The notes beneath the pieces are model-generated. The model had not been told where the DNA came from. It saw only the letters and a program-made list of their open reading frames with translations, and searched no databases. The position numbers and the translations under genes are program-made. Positions 52,560-63,543 of a stretch of DNA of 64,000 nt are shown in pieces. Where the stretch lies: NCBI GenBank assembly GCA_041393535.1, contig JAWKJY010000007.1, forward strand, positions 1-64,000, read 5' to 3'. The number at the start of each line of letters is the position of its first letter. The first letter of the stretch is position 1. The DNA comes from JAWKJY01 sp041393535. Its GTDB lineage: Bacteria > Actinomycetota > Thermoleophilia > Gaiellales > Gaiellaceae.

Positions 52560-53555
52560 TCAGCGCGACCAGACGGTCCGGCCGGCGACGATCGTCTCGA
52601 CGGGGTCGAGCGCCTCGTCGAGGATCGCGACGTCGGCGCGGAAGCCGGGGCACAGGCGCCCACGATCCTCGAGGCCGAGCACGCGCGCCGGCGTCAGCGA
52701 GGCCATCTCCGCCGCCGCGGCGAGGCCGTGCGTGGCGCTGACCCGGCGCAGCAGCGCGGTGCCGATCCGGTCGCCGCCGAGCAGCTTCCCGTCCTCCCGC
52801 TCCTGCGGCGCCGGCACGAGGTCGCTCGTCAGCGCGATCCGCGACGGCCCGGCGACGCGCAGCGTGATCTCCTCCGTGACCGGGTGCAGGTGGCGCCCGT
52901 CGGCGATCACGCCGAGGGTGACGCGCTCGTCCGCGAGCAGGGTGCCGGCCGCGCCCGGGACGCGTGCCGTGAAGCCGCTCATCGCGTTCCAGACGTGCGT
53001 CGCGAAGCGCGCCCCGGCACGGATCGCCGCGGCCGTCGTGTAGAAGTTCGCCCGCGTGTGGCCGATCGAGGCGACCGCTCCGGCGGCGACGATCCGCCCG
53101 ATCGCGTCCAGGCCGCCGTCGACCTCGGGCGCGAGCGTGACGAGCCGCACCCGGCCGGTCGCGAGCCAGCGCTCGAGCTCATCGACGTCGACGGGGCGCA
53201 CGTGCTCGACGGCCTGCGCCCCCGCCGCCTCCGGGTTGATGTACGGCCCCTCGACGTGGGCCCCGAGGCAGTCCGGCTCGTCCGGCAACGCCGCGAGGAA
53301 CTCCTCGACGACGCCCGGCGCGGACGTGCCGACGGTCGCGAGGTAGCCGGTCACCCCGTGCTGGCGGGTGTGGGGCGTGTCGTAGACGTGCAGGTCGATC
53401 AGGCCGGGGACGACGAGCGGCGCGTCCGGGTAGCCGGGGCCGTACTCGGCCGCCACGATCATGTCCCCCTCGATCGCGAGCGCGCCCGGCCGCGCGCCGT
53501 CGACCGGATCGACGAGGAGCCCCTGGATCTCGCGCACGGGGGCATTCTCCCGCAT
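52560..53555 (-). CDS. nagA: N-acetylglucosamine-6-phosphate deacetylase
   Basis: It deacetylates GlcNAc-6-phosphate in amino-sugar recycling. The 331-aa amidohydrolase has VPGLIDLHVYD, CLGAHVEGPYINPEAAGAQ, SIGHTRANFYTTAAA, THVWNAMSGF and the Asp in IALTSDLV, as in the NagA family. It is about 50 residues shorter than typical NagA. ATG 53555 is used; GTG 53537 is an internal alternative. It is divergent from the acyl-CoA synthetase remnant. Confidence 0.85.
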   Translation of the reverse strand: MRENAPVREIQGLLVDPVDGARPGALAIEGDMIVAAEYGPGYPDAPLVVPGLIDLHVYDTPHTRQHGVTGYLATVGTSAPGVVEEFLAALPDEPDCLGAHVEGPYINPEAAGAQAVEHVRPVDVDELERWLATGRVRLVTLAPEVDGGLDAIGRIVAAGAVASIGHTRANFYTTAAAIRAGARFATHVWNAMSGFTARVPGAAGTLLADERVTLGVIADGRHLHPVTEEITLRVAGPSRIALTSDLVPAPQEREDGKLLGGDRIGTALLRRVSATHGLAAAAEMASLTPARVLGLEDRGRLCPGFRADVAILDEALDPVETIVAGRTVWSR

Positions 53556-53572
53556 CCGGCCGCCGGACGCGC

Positions 53573-53578
53573 TACGGT
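53573..53578 (+). promoter_or_regulatory. -10 element of the acyl-CoA synthetase gene
   Basis: TACGGT, 8 bases before ATG 53587. Confidence 0.45.
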
Positions 53579-53586
53579 CGCGCGCC

Positions 53587-55291
53587 ATGGGCGAGACGAT
53601 CGCGACGCTCTGGCAGCGGGCGGTCGAGGGCGGGCGGGCGCGACCGCCCTTCCTCCACCGGGTCGGCGAGGCGTGGCAGCCGCTCGCGGCCGCCGAGGCG
53701 GGCGCCGCCGCCGAGGAGGTCGCCGCCGGCTTCCTCGCGCTCGGGATCGGCCGCGCCGACACCGTCGCGCTCCTCTGCCGCACCCGCGTCGAGTGGGCGC
53801 TCGCCGACTTCGCGCTCGCCTCGCTCGGCGCCGTCTCGGCGCCGATCTACCCGACCGCCTCGCCGGCCGACCAGTGCCACGTCGTCCGGGACAGCGGCGC
53901 GACCGTCGCCGTCTGCACGAGGACGCCGCCGCGCTCGCCCGCCTGGCCGACGCGCGCCGGGCTGCGCCACGTGCTCGTCGCCGACGGCGAGGCCGAGGCC
54001 GCGCCTGCTCGCGGCGCTGCGCGAGCGCGGCCGGGCGCTCCTCGCCGCGCGGCCGGACGCGGTCGCCGCGGCGCGCGCCGCGGTCGAGCCGGACGACCTG
54101 CTGACGCTGATCTACACCTCGGGCACGGGTGGGACGCCGCGCGGCTGCCGGATCACCAACCGGATGCAGCTCGCGATGCTCGACTCGGTCGGCCGCGTGC
54201 CGGGCCTCTTCGGCGCCGGCGACGTCGGGCTGCTCTTCTGCCGCTCGCCCACACGTTCGCGCGGACGATCCTGCACGCGCTCGCCACCGTGGACGGGACG
54301 GTCGCCTCTGCCCGGACGTCGCCGCCATCCCGGCCGCGCTGCGCGAGGTGCGCCCGACGATCCTGCCGACGACGCCGCGCCTGCTCGAGCGCGTGCACGC
54401 CGCCGTCGCGGCCGGCCTCGCCCGCGAGACGGGGCGTGAAGCGGGCGGTCGCGGAGTGGGCGTTCCCGCCTCGGCGAGCGGACGAGCCCGGCGCGCCTCG
54501 CCGGCCGGCCGCTGCCGCCGCACGTCGCGCTCCAGCACGCCCTGGCCGACCGGCTCGTCTACGGGAAGGTGAAGGCGCGCCTGGGCGGGCGGCTGCGCCA
54601 CGCGATCTCGGGCGGCGCCGCGCTCGGCGCGGAGCTCGGCGCCTTCTTCCACGCGCTCGACGTGCTCGTGCTCGAGGGCTACGGCCTGACCGAGTGCGCC
54701 GTCGTCTCGGTCAACCAGCCCGGGCGCGTGAAGTGGGGGACGATCGGCCCGCCGCTCCCCGGCGTCGAGGCGCGGCTCGCCGACGACGGCGAGCTCCTGG
54801 TGCGCGCCGGCCAGGTCTTCGGCGGCTACCACGCCGACCCGGCGGGCACGGCCGAGGTGCTCGACGCCGACGGCTGGCTCCACACCGGCGACGTGGTCGA
54901 GCAGGACGCCGACGGGTTCTCGATCACCGACCGCAAGCGCGACATCATCGTCCTCGCGGGCGGCAAGAACGTCGCCCCGCAGCGGGTCGAGGCTGCGCCC
55001 GAGCCTCGCCGGCGATCGCGAGCGCGCTCGTCGTCGGCGACGGGCGGGCGTACCTGGTGGCGCTCCTGGTCGCGGTCGAGGGCGTCGGCCGCGGACGTCC
55101 AGGCGCCGCCGACGAGGCGAACGCCGGCCCGGCCAGGAGAGCGCGTCCGGCGCCACCTCGTCCTGGCGCAGACTTCAGCGAGGAGGCGAAGTGAGCTGAC
55201 GCCGACGCTGAAGCTCCGCCGGCGGGTCGTGCAGTCGCGCCATGCCGAGGCGATCGAGCGGCTCTACGCGGGCTCCCGCGCCGAGGGGTAG
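53587..55291 (+). pseudogene. Long-chain acyl-CoA synthetase-like gene with many frame breaks
   Basis: The fragments are clearly of the AMP-forming acyl-CoA synthetase (FadD15-type) family: FLALGIGRADTVALLCRTRVEW, LLTLIYTSGTGGTPRG (AMP-binding), YGLTECAVVSVNQPG, DGWLHTGDVVEQDADGF and RKRDIIVLAGGKN. They lie in changing frames, with at least seven breaks between about 53925 and 55010, each compatible with lost bases. Between breaks the protein looks undecayed. It is either a very recent pseudogene or a badly resolved assembly segment. It has a normal leaderless -10. Confidence 0.75.
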
Positions 55292-55855
55292 CTAGCCCGG
55301 CCAGTCCGGCTCGGCGGGCGGGCGGCGCACGAGCCGCCACAGCCCGGCAGCCATCGCGAGCGCGCCGACGGCGAGCTCGCCCGCGAGGACGGCGCGCGCG
55401 GCCTCCTGGCCGGCGTACGCGGCGTCGAGGCTCCAACCGCGCTCCCCGGAGACGACGACCACGAGCGCCTCGAGCGCGAGCGCGAGCCCGACGAGCCACG
55501 GCGCCCAGGCGACCCCCTGCCGGGCGGCGAGGCCCGCGCGGCCCGCCAGCACGCCGACGGCGACGGCGGCCGCGCCCCAGCCGAGTAGTCGGACCACGAG
55601 GTCGACGCCGCCGATGTCGCCCTGGGCGGCCTGCAGCGCGAACTTGGCGGCGACGCCGGCTGCGAGCGCGAGCGCGCCGGCCGAGGCCGGCAGCGTGGGA
55701 ATGGCCGCGCCCACCACGACGCCGAGCACGAGCCACGGGCCGGCGAGGTCGACGAGCCAGCCGATCACCCCGTCCCGGCCGTCCCCGAGCCGGATCGCGG
55801 CGCCGAACAGCGCTCCGACGAGGATCGCCAGCCCGAGCGGCGCCGCGCGTCGCAT
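55292..55855 (-). CDS. Polytopic membrane protein of unknown function
   Basis: The 187-aa product has about 5-6 hydrophobic helices (LGLAILVGALFGAAIR, WLVLGVVVGAAIPTLP, LVGLALALEALVVVVSGE), with few charges between them. No family was identified with confidence. ATG 55855 follows TAGGCT by 6 bases. It is divergent from uvrA, and the region between them carries the SOS box. Confidence 0.6.
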   Translation of the reverse strand: MRRAAPLGLAILVGALFGAAIRLGDGRDGVIGWLVDLAGPWLVLGVVVGAAIPTLPASAGALALAAGVAAKFALQAAQGDIGGVDLVVRLLGWGAAAVAVGVLAGRAGLAARQGVAWAPWLVGLALALEALVVVVSGERGWSLDAAYAGQEAARAVLAGELAVGALAMAAGLWRLVRRPPAEPDWPG

Positions 55856-55861
55856 CGCGGC

Positions 55862-55867
55862 AGCCTA
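55862..55867 (-). promoter_or_regulatory. -10 element of the 55292-55855 gene
   Basis: TAGGCT, 6 bases before ATG 55855. Confidence 0.5.
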
Positions 55868-55890
55868 CCGTCACCGGCGCCGGCCCGGAT

Positions 55891-55904
55891 CGAACACGTG
55901 TTCG
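55891..55904. promoter_or_regulatory. LexA (SOS) box upstream of uvrA
   Basis: CGAACACGTGTTCG is a perfect 14-bp palindrome fitting the Gram-positive/actinobacterial LexA consensus CGAACRNRYGTTYG. It ends 14 bases upstream of the uvrA -10 and so covers its -35. Repression by LexA is inferred from the match. Confidence 0.85.
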
Positions 55905-55918
55905 TCCGGTGCGGCCCG

Positions 55919-55924
55919 TAGGAT
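55919..55924 (+). promoter_or_regulatory. -10 element of uvrA
   Basis: TAGGAT, 7 bases before GTG 55932. Confidence 0.55.
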
Positions 55925-55931
55925 TCCCAGC

Positions 55932-58769
<2,838 letters not shown>

Positions 58770-59004
58770 GCGCGGGTCGCGCGCCGGTCCCCTCGATGGA
58801 GCCCGCCGGAGGCGCGGTCTCGCGGCCGGCCTGCGCTCGCCCGGCTCGTCCGCGATTTCGCCTCCCCGTGTCCCGACCCGGCCCGGCTGGCGCGTGGTGG
58901 CGGCACAGCGGCGGGCGCCGGCTCCCTTCGCGGGGTCGCCGTTCCCTGACTCGCAGCCTGGCCGGGGTGCGGCTAAACCTGGACGTACCCTGAACAGAGA
59001 TTGC

Positions 59005-59010
59005 TACCCT
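59005..59010 (+). promoter_or_regulatory. -10 element of the NUDIX gene
   Basis: TACCCT, 6 bases before ATG 59017. A second TACCCT lies 19 bases upstream (58986-58991). Confidence 0.5.
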
Positions 59011-59016
59011 GCGGAC

Positions 59017-59520
59017 ATGGCAGCAGCCCGCGAGCAGCCGCTCGGCGAGCCCCGGCCCCGTCGCCCGGCCGCGGACGGGGCGGCGCCGGAGGCGCTGCTC
59101 GACCGCCGCCCGTCCGTGATCGTCGTGCCGGTGGACGGCGACGACCTCGTGCTCGTCCGCCAGCGCCGGCCAGGCGCGAACGAGCCGCTGCTCGAGCTCC
59201 CGGCGGGGACGATCGAGCCGGGGGAGACGCCGGGCGAGGCGGCCGTGCGCGAGCTCGCGGAGGAGTGCGGCGTGCGCGCCGAGCGCTGGCGCTCGCTCGG
59301 GCGCTTCTGGGTCGCGCCCTCCTACTCGACCCAGGAGGTGCACGTCTTCGAGGCGCGCGGCCTCGCCCCGGTCGAGGCGCTCGCCGACGCCGACGAGGCG
59401 ATCCACGTCGAGCGTCGCCCCGCCGCGGCGCTCGCCGGGCTGCTGCTCGAGGCGTCCTCGCTCGCCGCGCTCCTGCTCTGGCAGCGGGGCGGCGCCGCGG
59501 GCAGGCCGCAGGCCGCGTGA
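59017..59520 (+). CDS. NUDIX hydrolase, ADP-ribose pyrophosphatase type
   Basis: The 167-aa product has the NUDIX box GTIEPGETPGEAAVRELAEE, followed by APSYSTQEVHVFEARGL, in which the SYST segment resembles the ADP-ribose pyrophosphatase class. It would hydrolyse ADP-ribose or related nucleotide sugars. The N-terminal 35 residues are low-complexity. A Yip1-like gene follows with its own promoter. Confidence 0.87.
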   Translation: MAAAREQPLGEPRPRRPAADGAAPEALLDRRPSVIVVPVDGDDLVLVRQRRPGANEPLLELPAGTIEPGETPGEAAVRELAEECGVRAERWRSLGRFWVAPSYSTQEVHVFEARGLAPVEALADADEAIHVERRPAAALAGLLLEASSLAALLLWQRGGAAGRPQAA

Positions 59521-59560
59521 GCGAGCTGCCGACCCGGCCGGGCCGGCCGCGGCGGCCCGC

Positions 59561-59566
59561 TACCCT
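59561..59566 (+). promoter_or_regulatory. -10 element of the Yip1-like gene
   Basis: TACCCT, 7 bases before GTG 59574. Confidence 0.5.
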
Positions 59567-59573
59567 TGAGCCG

Positions 59574-60242
59574 GTGAGCACGGAGGCCCCTGCCGTCAGC
59601 GAGCGTCGGCTCCAGCGCGACTGGTGGCGTCGCCTGCTCCTCGTCGTCCAGTCGCCGCGGCCGGTCTTCCTCGCCATGCGCGACCAGACCGAGGAGGCGG
59701 TCGCCGCGCGCCAGGAGCCGATCCTGGCCGTCATCCTGCTCGCCGGGATCGCCTCCGTGATGCAGACGAGCGCCGCGGGGGCGCTGCTCGACGACCCCGA
59801 GATCGACGGCGCGCTGATCTTCGTGTGGGCCGTCCTCGGCGGCGTCGTCTACGGCATCGCGAGCTACTGGATCGGCGGCACGGCGCTCTACCTCGGGACC
59901 CGGGGGGCGAGCGCGAAGGAGCAGAAGAAGCCCTCCGCCGTGAAGGCGCGGCACGTCTTCGGCTACGCCGCGATGCCGGTCGCGCTCTCCCTGCTCGTGT
60001 GGCCCGTCCGCCTCGCGATCTACGGGAGCGACACGTTCCGCACCGGCGGCCCGGACGACGGGATCGGCGAGGACGTCTTCAACGCGATCGGTGCCGCCTT
60101 CCTGGCCTGGTCGTTCCTGCTGCTCGTCTACGGGATCCGGACGACGTACGGGTGGACGTGGCTGCGCGCGCTCGGTACCGTCGTGCTCTCGGTGCTCGCG
60201 CTCCTCTGCGTCGTCGTGCTCTTCCTGGTCGGCAGCGCCTGA
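59574..60242 (+). CDS. Yip1-domain membrane protein
   Basis: The 222-aa product has a cytoplasmic N-terminus (RRLLLVVQSPRPVFLAMRDQ) and about 5 membrane helices (ILAVILLAGIASVM, FVWAVLGGVVYGIASYWIGG, VFGYAAMPVALSLLVWPVRL, VVLSVLALLCVVVLFLVG), matching the Yip1-like family. Function is unknown in bacteria. GTG 59574 is set by the leaderless -10. Confidence 0.72.
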   Translation: MSTEAPAVSERRLQRDWWRRLLLVVQSPRPVFLAMRDQTEEAVAARQEPILAVILLAGIASVMQTSAAGALLDDPEIDGALIFVWAVLGGVVYGIASYWIGGTALYLGTRGASAKEQKKPSAVKARHVFGYAAMPVALSLLVWPVRLAIYGSDTFRTGGPDDGIGEDVFNAIGAAFLAWSFLLLVYGIRTTYGWTWLRALGTVVLSVLALLCVVVLFLVGSA

Positions 60243-60324
60243 CCAGCGGGCCCGTCCCGGTCGGCCTCGTCGGCCTGACCGTGACGATTCCGATCGCGCC
60301 GGGCCCTGAGAGGCGCGCGGCGGC

Positions 60325-60939
60325 TCAGGACGTCGCGCCCAGCCCGTCGAGCGCGCCCTCGATCTCGCCGACCGAGACGACCTGCCCGAAGCTGTAGCGG
60401 AAGTCCTCGAGCGCGCCGTGGTGCAGCTCCGGCGTGACGGCGGCGGTGCCGTCCTCGGGCACGACGATCCGGATGTCGCGGAAGAACGCGTCGCGCACCG
60501 TCGACTCGACGCAGACGTTCGTCGTCACGCCGCAGACGATCAGCTGGTCGACGCCGAGGCCCTCGAGCTGCTGCTCGAGGTCGGTGCCGTAGAAGGCGGA
60601 GTAGCGGGTCTTGTCGAGGACGACCTCGCCCTCCTTCGGCTCGAGCTCCTCGACCACGTCGGCGTCCCAGGTGTCGCGCACCATGCCTCCCGTGCCCTCG
60701 ATCTGCGGGAAGACCTCGAGCAGCAGGCCGGCGTCCGAGTAGTCCGCGTTCAGGGAGTAGCGCGTGAAGAAGACCGGGATGCCGGCGCGCCTGGCGGCGC
60801 CGAGCAGCCGGCTGATCGGGCCGATCACCTCGGCGCTCGGCTCGTACGCGAGCCCGATCTTCGCCATGAAGCCGTCGGGCCGGCAGAAGCCGTTCTGCAT
60901 GTCGATGACGATGAGCGCGGGCCGCTTGCCGAGGTTCAC
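60325..60939 (-). CDS. Isochorismatase-family cysteine hydrolase
   Basis: The 204-aa hydrolase has the Asp-Lys-Cys triad: ALIVIDMQNGFCRPDG (Asp), VVLDKTRYSAFYGTDLE (Lys) and IVCGVTTNVCVESTVRDAF (Cys). This is typical of nicotinamidase or isochorismatase-like enzymes; substrate is undetermined. GTG 60939 is preceded by GGGAGG, so it is leadered; TACGCT lies about 30 bases upstream. Confidence 0.87.
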   Translation of the reverse strand: MNLGKRPALIVIDMQNGFCRPDGFMAKIGLAYEPSAEVIGPISRLLGAARRAGIPVFFTRYSLNADYSDAGLLLEVFPQIEGTGGMVRDTWDADVVEELEPKEGEVVLDKTRYSAFYGTDLEQQLEGLGVDQLIVCGVTTNVCVESTVRDAFFRDIRIVVPEDGTAAVTPELHHGALEDFRYSFGQVVSVGEIEGALDGLGATS

Positions 60940-60969
60940 GTCGCCTCCCGTGTCGAGGATGTGCCGGGA

Positions 60970-60975
60970 AGCGTA
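60970..60975 (-). promoter_or_regulatory. -10 element of the isochorismatase-family gene
   Basis: TACGCT about 30 bases before GTG 60939, leaving a short leader with a ribosome site. Confidence 0.4.
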
Positions 60976-61021
60976 GGGAACGCGCGGCGCGGACGGCGGC
61001 CGGGGCCGTGCGGCCGCCGGC

Positions 61022-61921
61022 TCAGGCCGGCTGCGGGGCCGAGCCCGAGGCCGCCTGCTCGAACAGCCGCAGCTCGTCGTCGGGCATCGAGTACTCGTGC
61101 TCCGGCGCCGGGTAGGCGCCCGACCGCACCTCGGCCGCGTAGGCGGCGATGCCCGCGCGCATCGTCTCGGCGGCGCTCGCGTAGACCTTGACGAAGCGCG
61201 GCCGGTGCCCCTCCGTGATCCCGAGCAGGTCGTGGTAGACGAGCACCTGACCGTCGCAGCCGGGGCCGGCGCCGATCCCGATCGTCGGGATCGTCAGCTG
61301 CTGCGTGATCCGCGCGGAGACGGGGGAGGGGACGCACTCGAGCACGAGCAGCGAGGCGCCCGCGGCCTCGAGCGCGCGCGCCTGGTCGAGGATCGAGACC
61401 GCCTCGGTCGCCGAGCGGCCCTGCGCGCGGTAGCCGCCGAGCAGCGTCGCCGACTGCGGCGTCAGGCCGATGTGCGCGCAGACCGCGATCCCCGCCTGGA
61501 CGATCGCCCTGACGCGCGAGACCGTGGTCGTGCCGCCCTCGACCTTGACCATGTCGCAGCCGGTCTCCTTGACCAGCCGGATGGCGTTGCGCACGGCGTC
61601 CTCGTCGGACACCTGGTACGAGCCGAACGGCATGTCGACGACGACGATCGGCCGGCGCGCGCCGCGGACGGTCGCCCGGCCGAGCACGATCATGTCGTCG
61701 AGCGTGGCCGGCACGGTCGAGTCGAGGCCGAGCACGGTCATCGCCGCCGAGTCGCCGACGAGGATCGTGTCGACGCCCGCCTCGTCGGCCAGCCGGCCGC
61801 TCGGGAAGTCGTAGGCGGTGACCATGACGATCCTCTCGCCCGACCGCTTCTTCTCGCGCAGGGCGAGCAGCGAGAGCTTCGCCTGCGCGGGCGACGTCGT
61901 GGATGCGGGGTGCGTGCTCAC
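61022..61921 (-). CDS. panB: 3-methyl-2-oxobutanoate hydroxymethyltransferase
   Basis: It makes ketopantoate for pantothenate/CoA synthesis. The 299-aa product has IVMVTAYDFPSGRLADEAG, TILVGDSAAMTVLGLDST, VVDMPFGSYQVSDEDA, VKVEGGTTTVSRVRAIV, HIGLTPQSATLLGGYRAQGR and IPTIGIGAGPGCDGQVLVYH. GTG 61921 overlaps the panC stop by 4 bases. It is the last gene of the DUF2520-panC-panB unit. Confidence 0.95.
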   Translation of the reverse strand: MSTHPASTTSPAQAKLSLLALREKKRSGERIVMVTAYDFPSGRLADEAGVDTILVGDSAAMTVLGLDSTVPATLDDMIVLGRATVRGARRPIVVVDMPFGSYQVSDEDAVRNAIRLVKETGCDMVKVEGGTTTVSRVRAIVQAGIAVCAHIGLTPQSATLLGGYRAQGRSATEAVSILDQARALEAAGASLLVLECVPSPVSARITQQLTIPTIGIGAGPGCDGQVLVYHDLLGITEGHRPRFVKVYASAAETMRAGIAAYAAEVRSGAYPAPEHEYSMPDDELRLFEQAASGSAPQPA

Positions 61922-62766
61922 GGGGCCTCCTCGAGCGATGGGGCGGTCGCGGGGCCTGGCTGCTCCGCGAGGACGAGGTTGTCGATCAGGCGGGTGGCGC
62001 CGACGCGCACCGCGCCGAGCAGGTGCAGGCGTCGGCCGAGGCGGGCGGCCTGGACGTAGTCGACGGACAGGCCAGGCTCGCGGGCCAGCACGGCGAGCGC
62101 GGCCTCTTCCGGGTCGGCGCCGGCCGCGTGGGCGTCGCGCCCGGCGGCGAGCGCGCGCGGGAGCGCGAGGGCGACCCGACGCTCCTCGGCCGACAGGAAG
62201 ACGTTGCGCGAGCTGAGCGCGAGGCCGTCGGGATCGCGGACCGTCTCGACGGGGCGGATCTCGAGGCCGAGGTCGAGGTCGGCGACGACCTGCTCGATCA
62301 CGGCGACCTGCTGCGCGTCCTTCAGCCCGAAGTACGCGCGGTCGGGGCGGACGATCGAGAAGAGCTTCGTGCAGACCGTGGCCACGCCGCGGAAGTGGCC
62401 CGGACGGTGTGCGCCCTCGAGCCCGTCGGTCGGGCCCTCGACGTCGACCCACGTGCCGAAGCCCGCGGGGTACATCTCCGAGGGCGTCGGCGCGAAGAGC
62501 AGGCCGACGCCCTCGGCCCGCGCCAGCGCCGCGTCGCTGGCCTCGTCGCGCGGGTAGCGGGCGAGGTCGGCCGCCTCGCCGAACTGGGTCGGGTTGACGA
62601 ACAGGCTGACGACGACGACGTCGTTCTCGGCGCGGGCCGCGCGCATGAGGGCCAGGTGGCCCTCGTGGAACGCGCCCATCGTCGGGACGAGGCCGACCGA
62701 GCGGCCGCGCGCCCGCTCCGAGGCGAGCGCGGCCCGCGTCTCGGCGATCGTCCGCACGGTCCTCAT
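61918..62766 (-). CDS. panC: Pantothenate synthetase
   Basis: It joins pantoate and beta-alanine with ATP. The 282-aa product has SVGLVPTMGAFHEGHLALM (nucleotide-binding HIGH-like), VSLFVNPTQFGEAADLARYP, AYFGLKDAQQVAVIEQVV and DGLALSSRNVFLSAEER. ATG 62766 overlaps the stop of the DUF2520 gene and its stop overlaps panB, so the three are coupled. Confidence 0.95.
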   Translation of the reverse strand: MRTVRTIAETRAALASERARGRSVGLVPTMGAFHEGHLALMRAARAENDVVVVSLFVNPTQFGEAADLARYPRDEASDAALARAEGVGLLFAPTPSEMYPAGFGTWVDVEGPTDGLEGAHRPGHFRGVATVCTKLFSIVRPDRAYFGLKDAQQVAVIEQVVADLDLGLEIRPVETVRDPDGLALSSRNVFLSAEERRVALALPRALAAGRDAHAAGADPEEAALAVLAREPGLSVDYVQAARLGRRLHLLGAVRVGATRLIDNLVLAEQPGPATAPSLEEAP

Positions 62767-63455
62767 GTGCGCAGGAGGCGCTCCGTCGCCTCGCCGAGGG
62801 CCAGGTAGAGCCGCTCCAGCTCGGGCGCCAGCTCGCGGATCGCGGCGAGGTGCGCGTCGATCGTCTCCCGGTCGCCGCGGACGTGCGGGCCCGTGGGCAG
62901 GAAGCCGTTCTCCATGGTGCGGCGCATCAGCGGCTCGAGCGCCTCGCGCGGCGCGCCGGCCGTCTCGACGAGCGCCGCGGCGGCGCCGTGCAACGTGGTG
63001 AGGAAGCCGGAGGCCATCACTGCGCCCGCGTGGTAGGCCGGCCGGCCCTCGTCCGCGAGGTCGAACGCCGTCAGTCCGAGCAGCGCGGCGAGCGCGAGCC
63101 CGGCCTCGCGCGCCTCGGTCGTCTCGGCCGTGAGCGCGCCCCACGCGCCGTCGAGCTGCGTCGGGCCGAGCCCGACCTGGAAGGTCTGGAGGGGATGGAG
63201 CCCGAAGCGGCGCGCGTGCGGCGCGAGCGCGCGGACCCTCGTCGCGCCGCTCACGTGGCAGAGCCACGGCCCCGGCTCGATCGCGGCCGCCACCTCGGCG
63301 ATCGCCCGGTCGGGGACGCAGAGGACGACGAGGTCGGCGTCGGCGCAGGCGAGATCGCGCCCGGCGATCCGGGTGGGGAGCCGCTCGGCGAGGCGAGCGG
63401 CGATGGCCTGGCCGGCACGGCCATGCCCGACGACGCAGCTGCTGGTGAAGATGAT
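62763..63455 (-). CDS. Rossmann-like / DUF2520 protein
   Basis: The N-terminal Rossmann fold (VVGHGRAGQAIAARLAERL, ADLVVLCVPDRAIAEVAAAI) and the C-terminal DUF2520 (LHPLQTFQVGL, FDLADEGRPAYHAGAVMASG) are intact in one frame. The family is found next to panC in many Gram-positive and actinobacterial genomes and resembles NADP-dependent dehydrogenases. No standard start is in frame before the glycine motif; the sequence suggests a missing base after a GTG near 63472, so the N-terminal end is uncertain and 63455 is only the earliest safe codon. Confidence 0.8.
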   Translation of the reverse strand: MIFTSSCVVGHGRAGQAIAARLAERLPTRIAGRDLACADADLVVLCVPDRAIAEVAAAIEPGPWLCHVSGATRVRALAPHARRFGLHPLQTFQVGLGPTQLDGAWGALTAETTEAREAGLALAALLGLTAFDLADEGRPAYHAGAVMASGFLTTLHGAAAALVETAGAPREALEPLMRRTMENGFLPTGPHVRGDRETIDAHLAAIRELAPELERLYLALGEATERLLRT

Positions 63456-63543
63456 TCGGCTCCAGTTCCCACGGGATACCGGGCTGCGGCCAGCATAGCG
63501 CCCGCTGCGCGCCGTCGGTCGGCCGGAGCGGCTCCGGAGCGGC

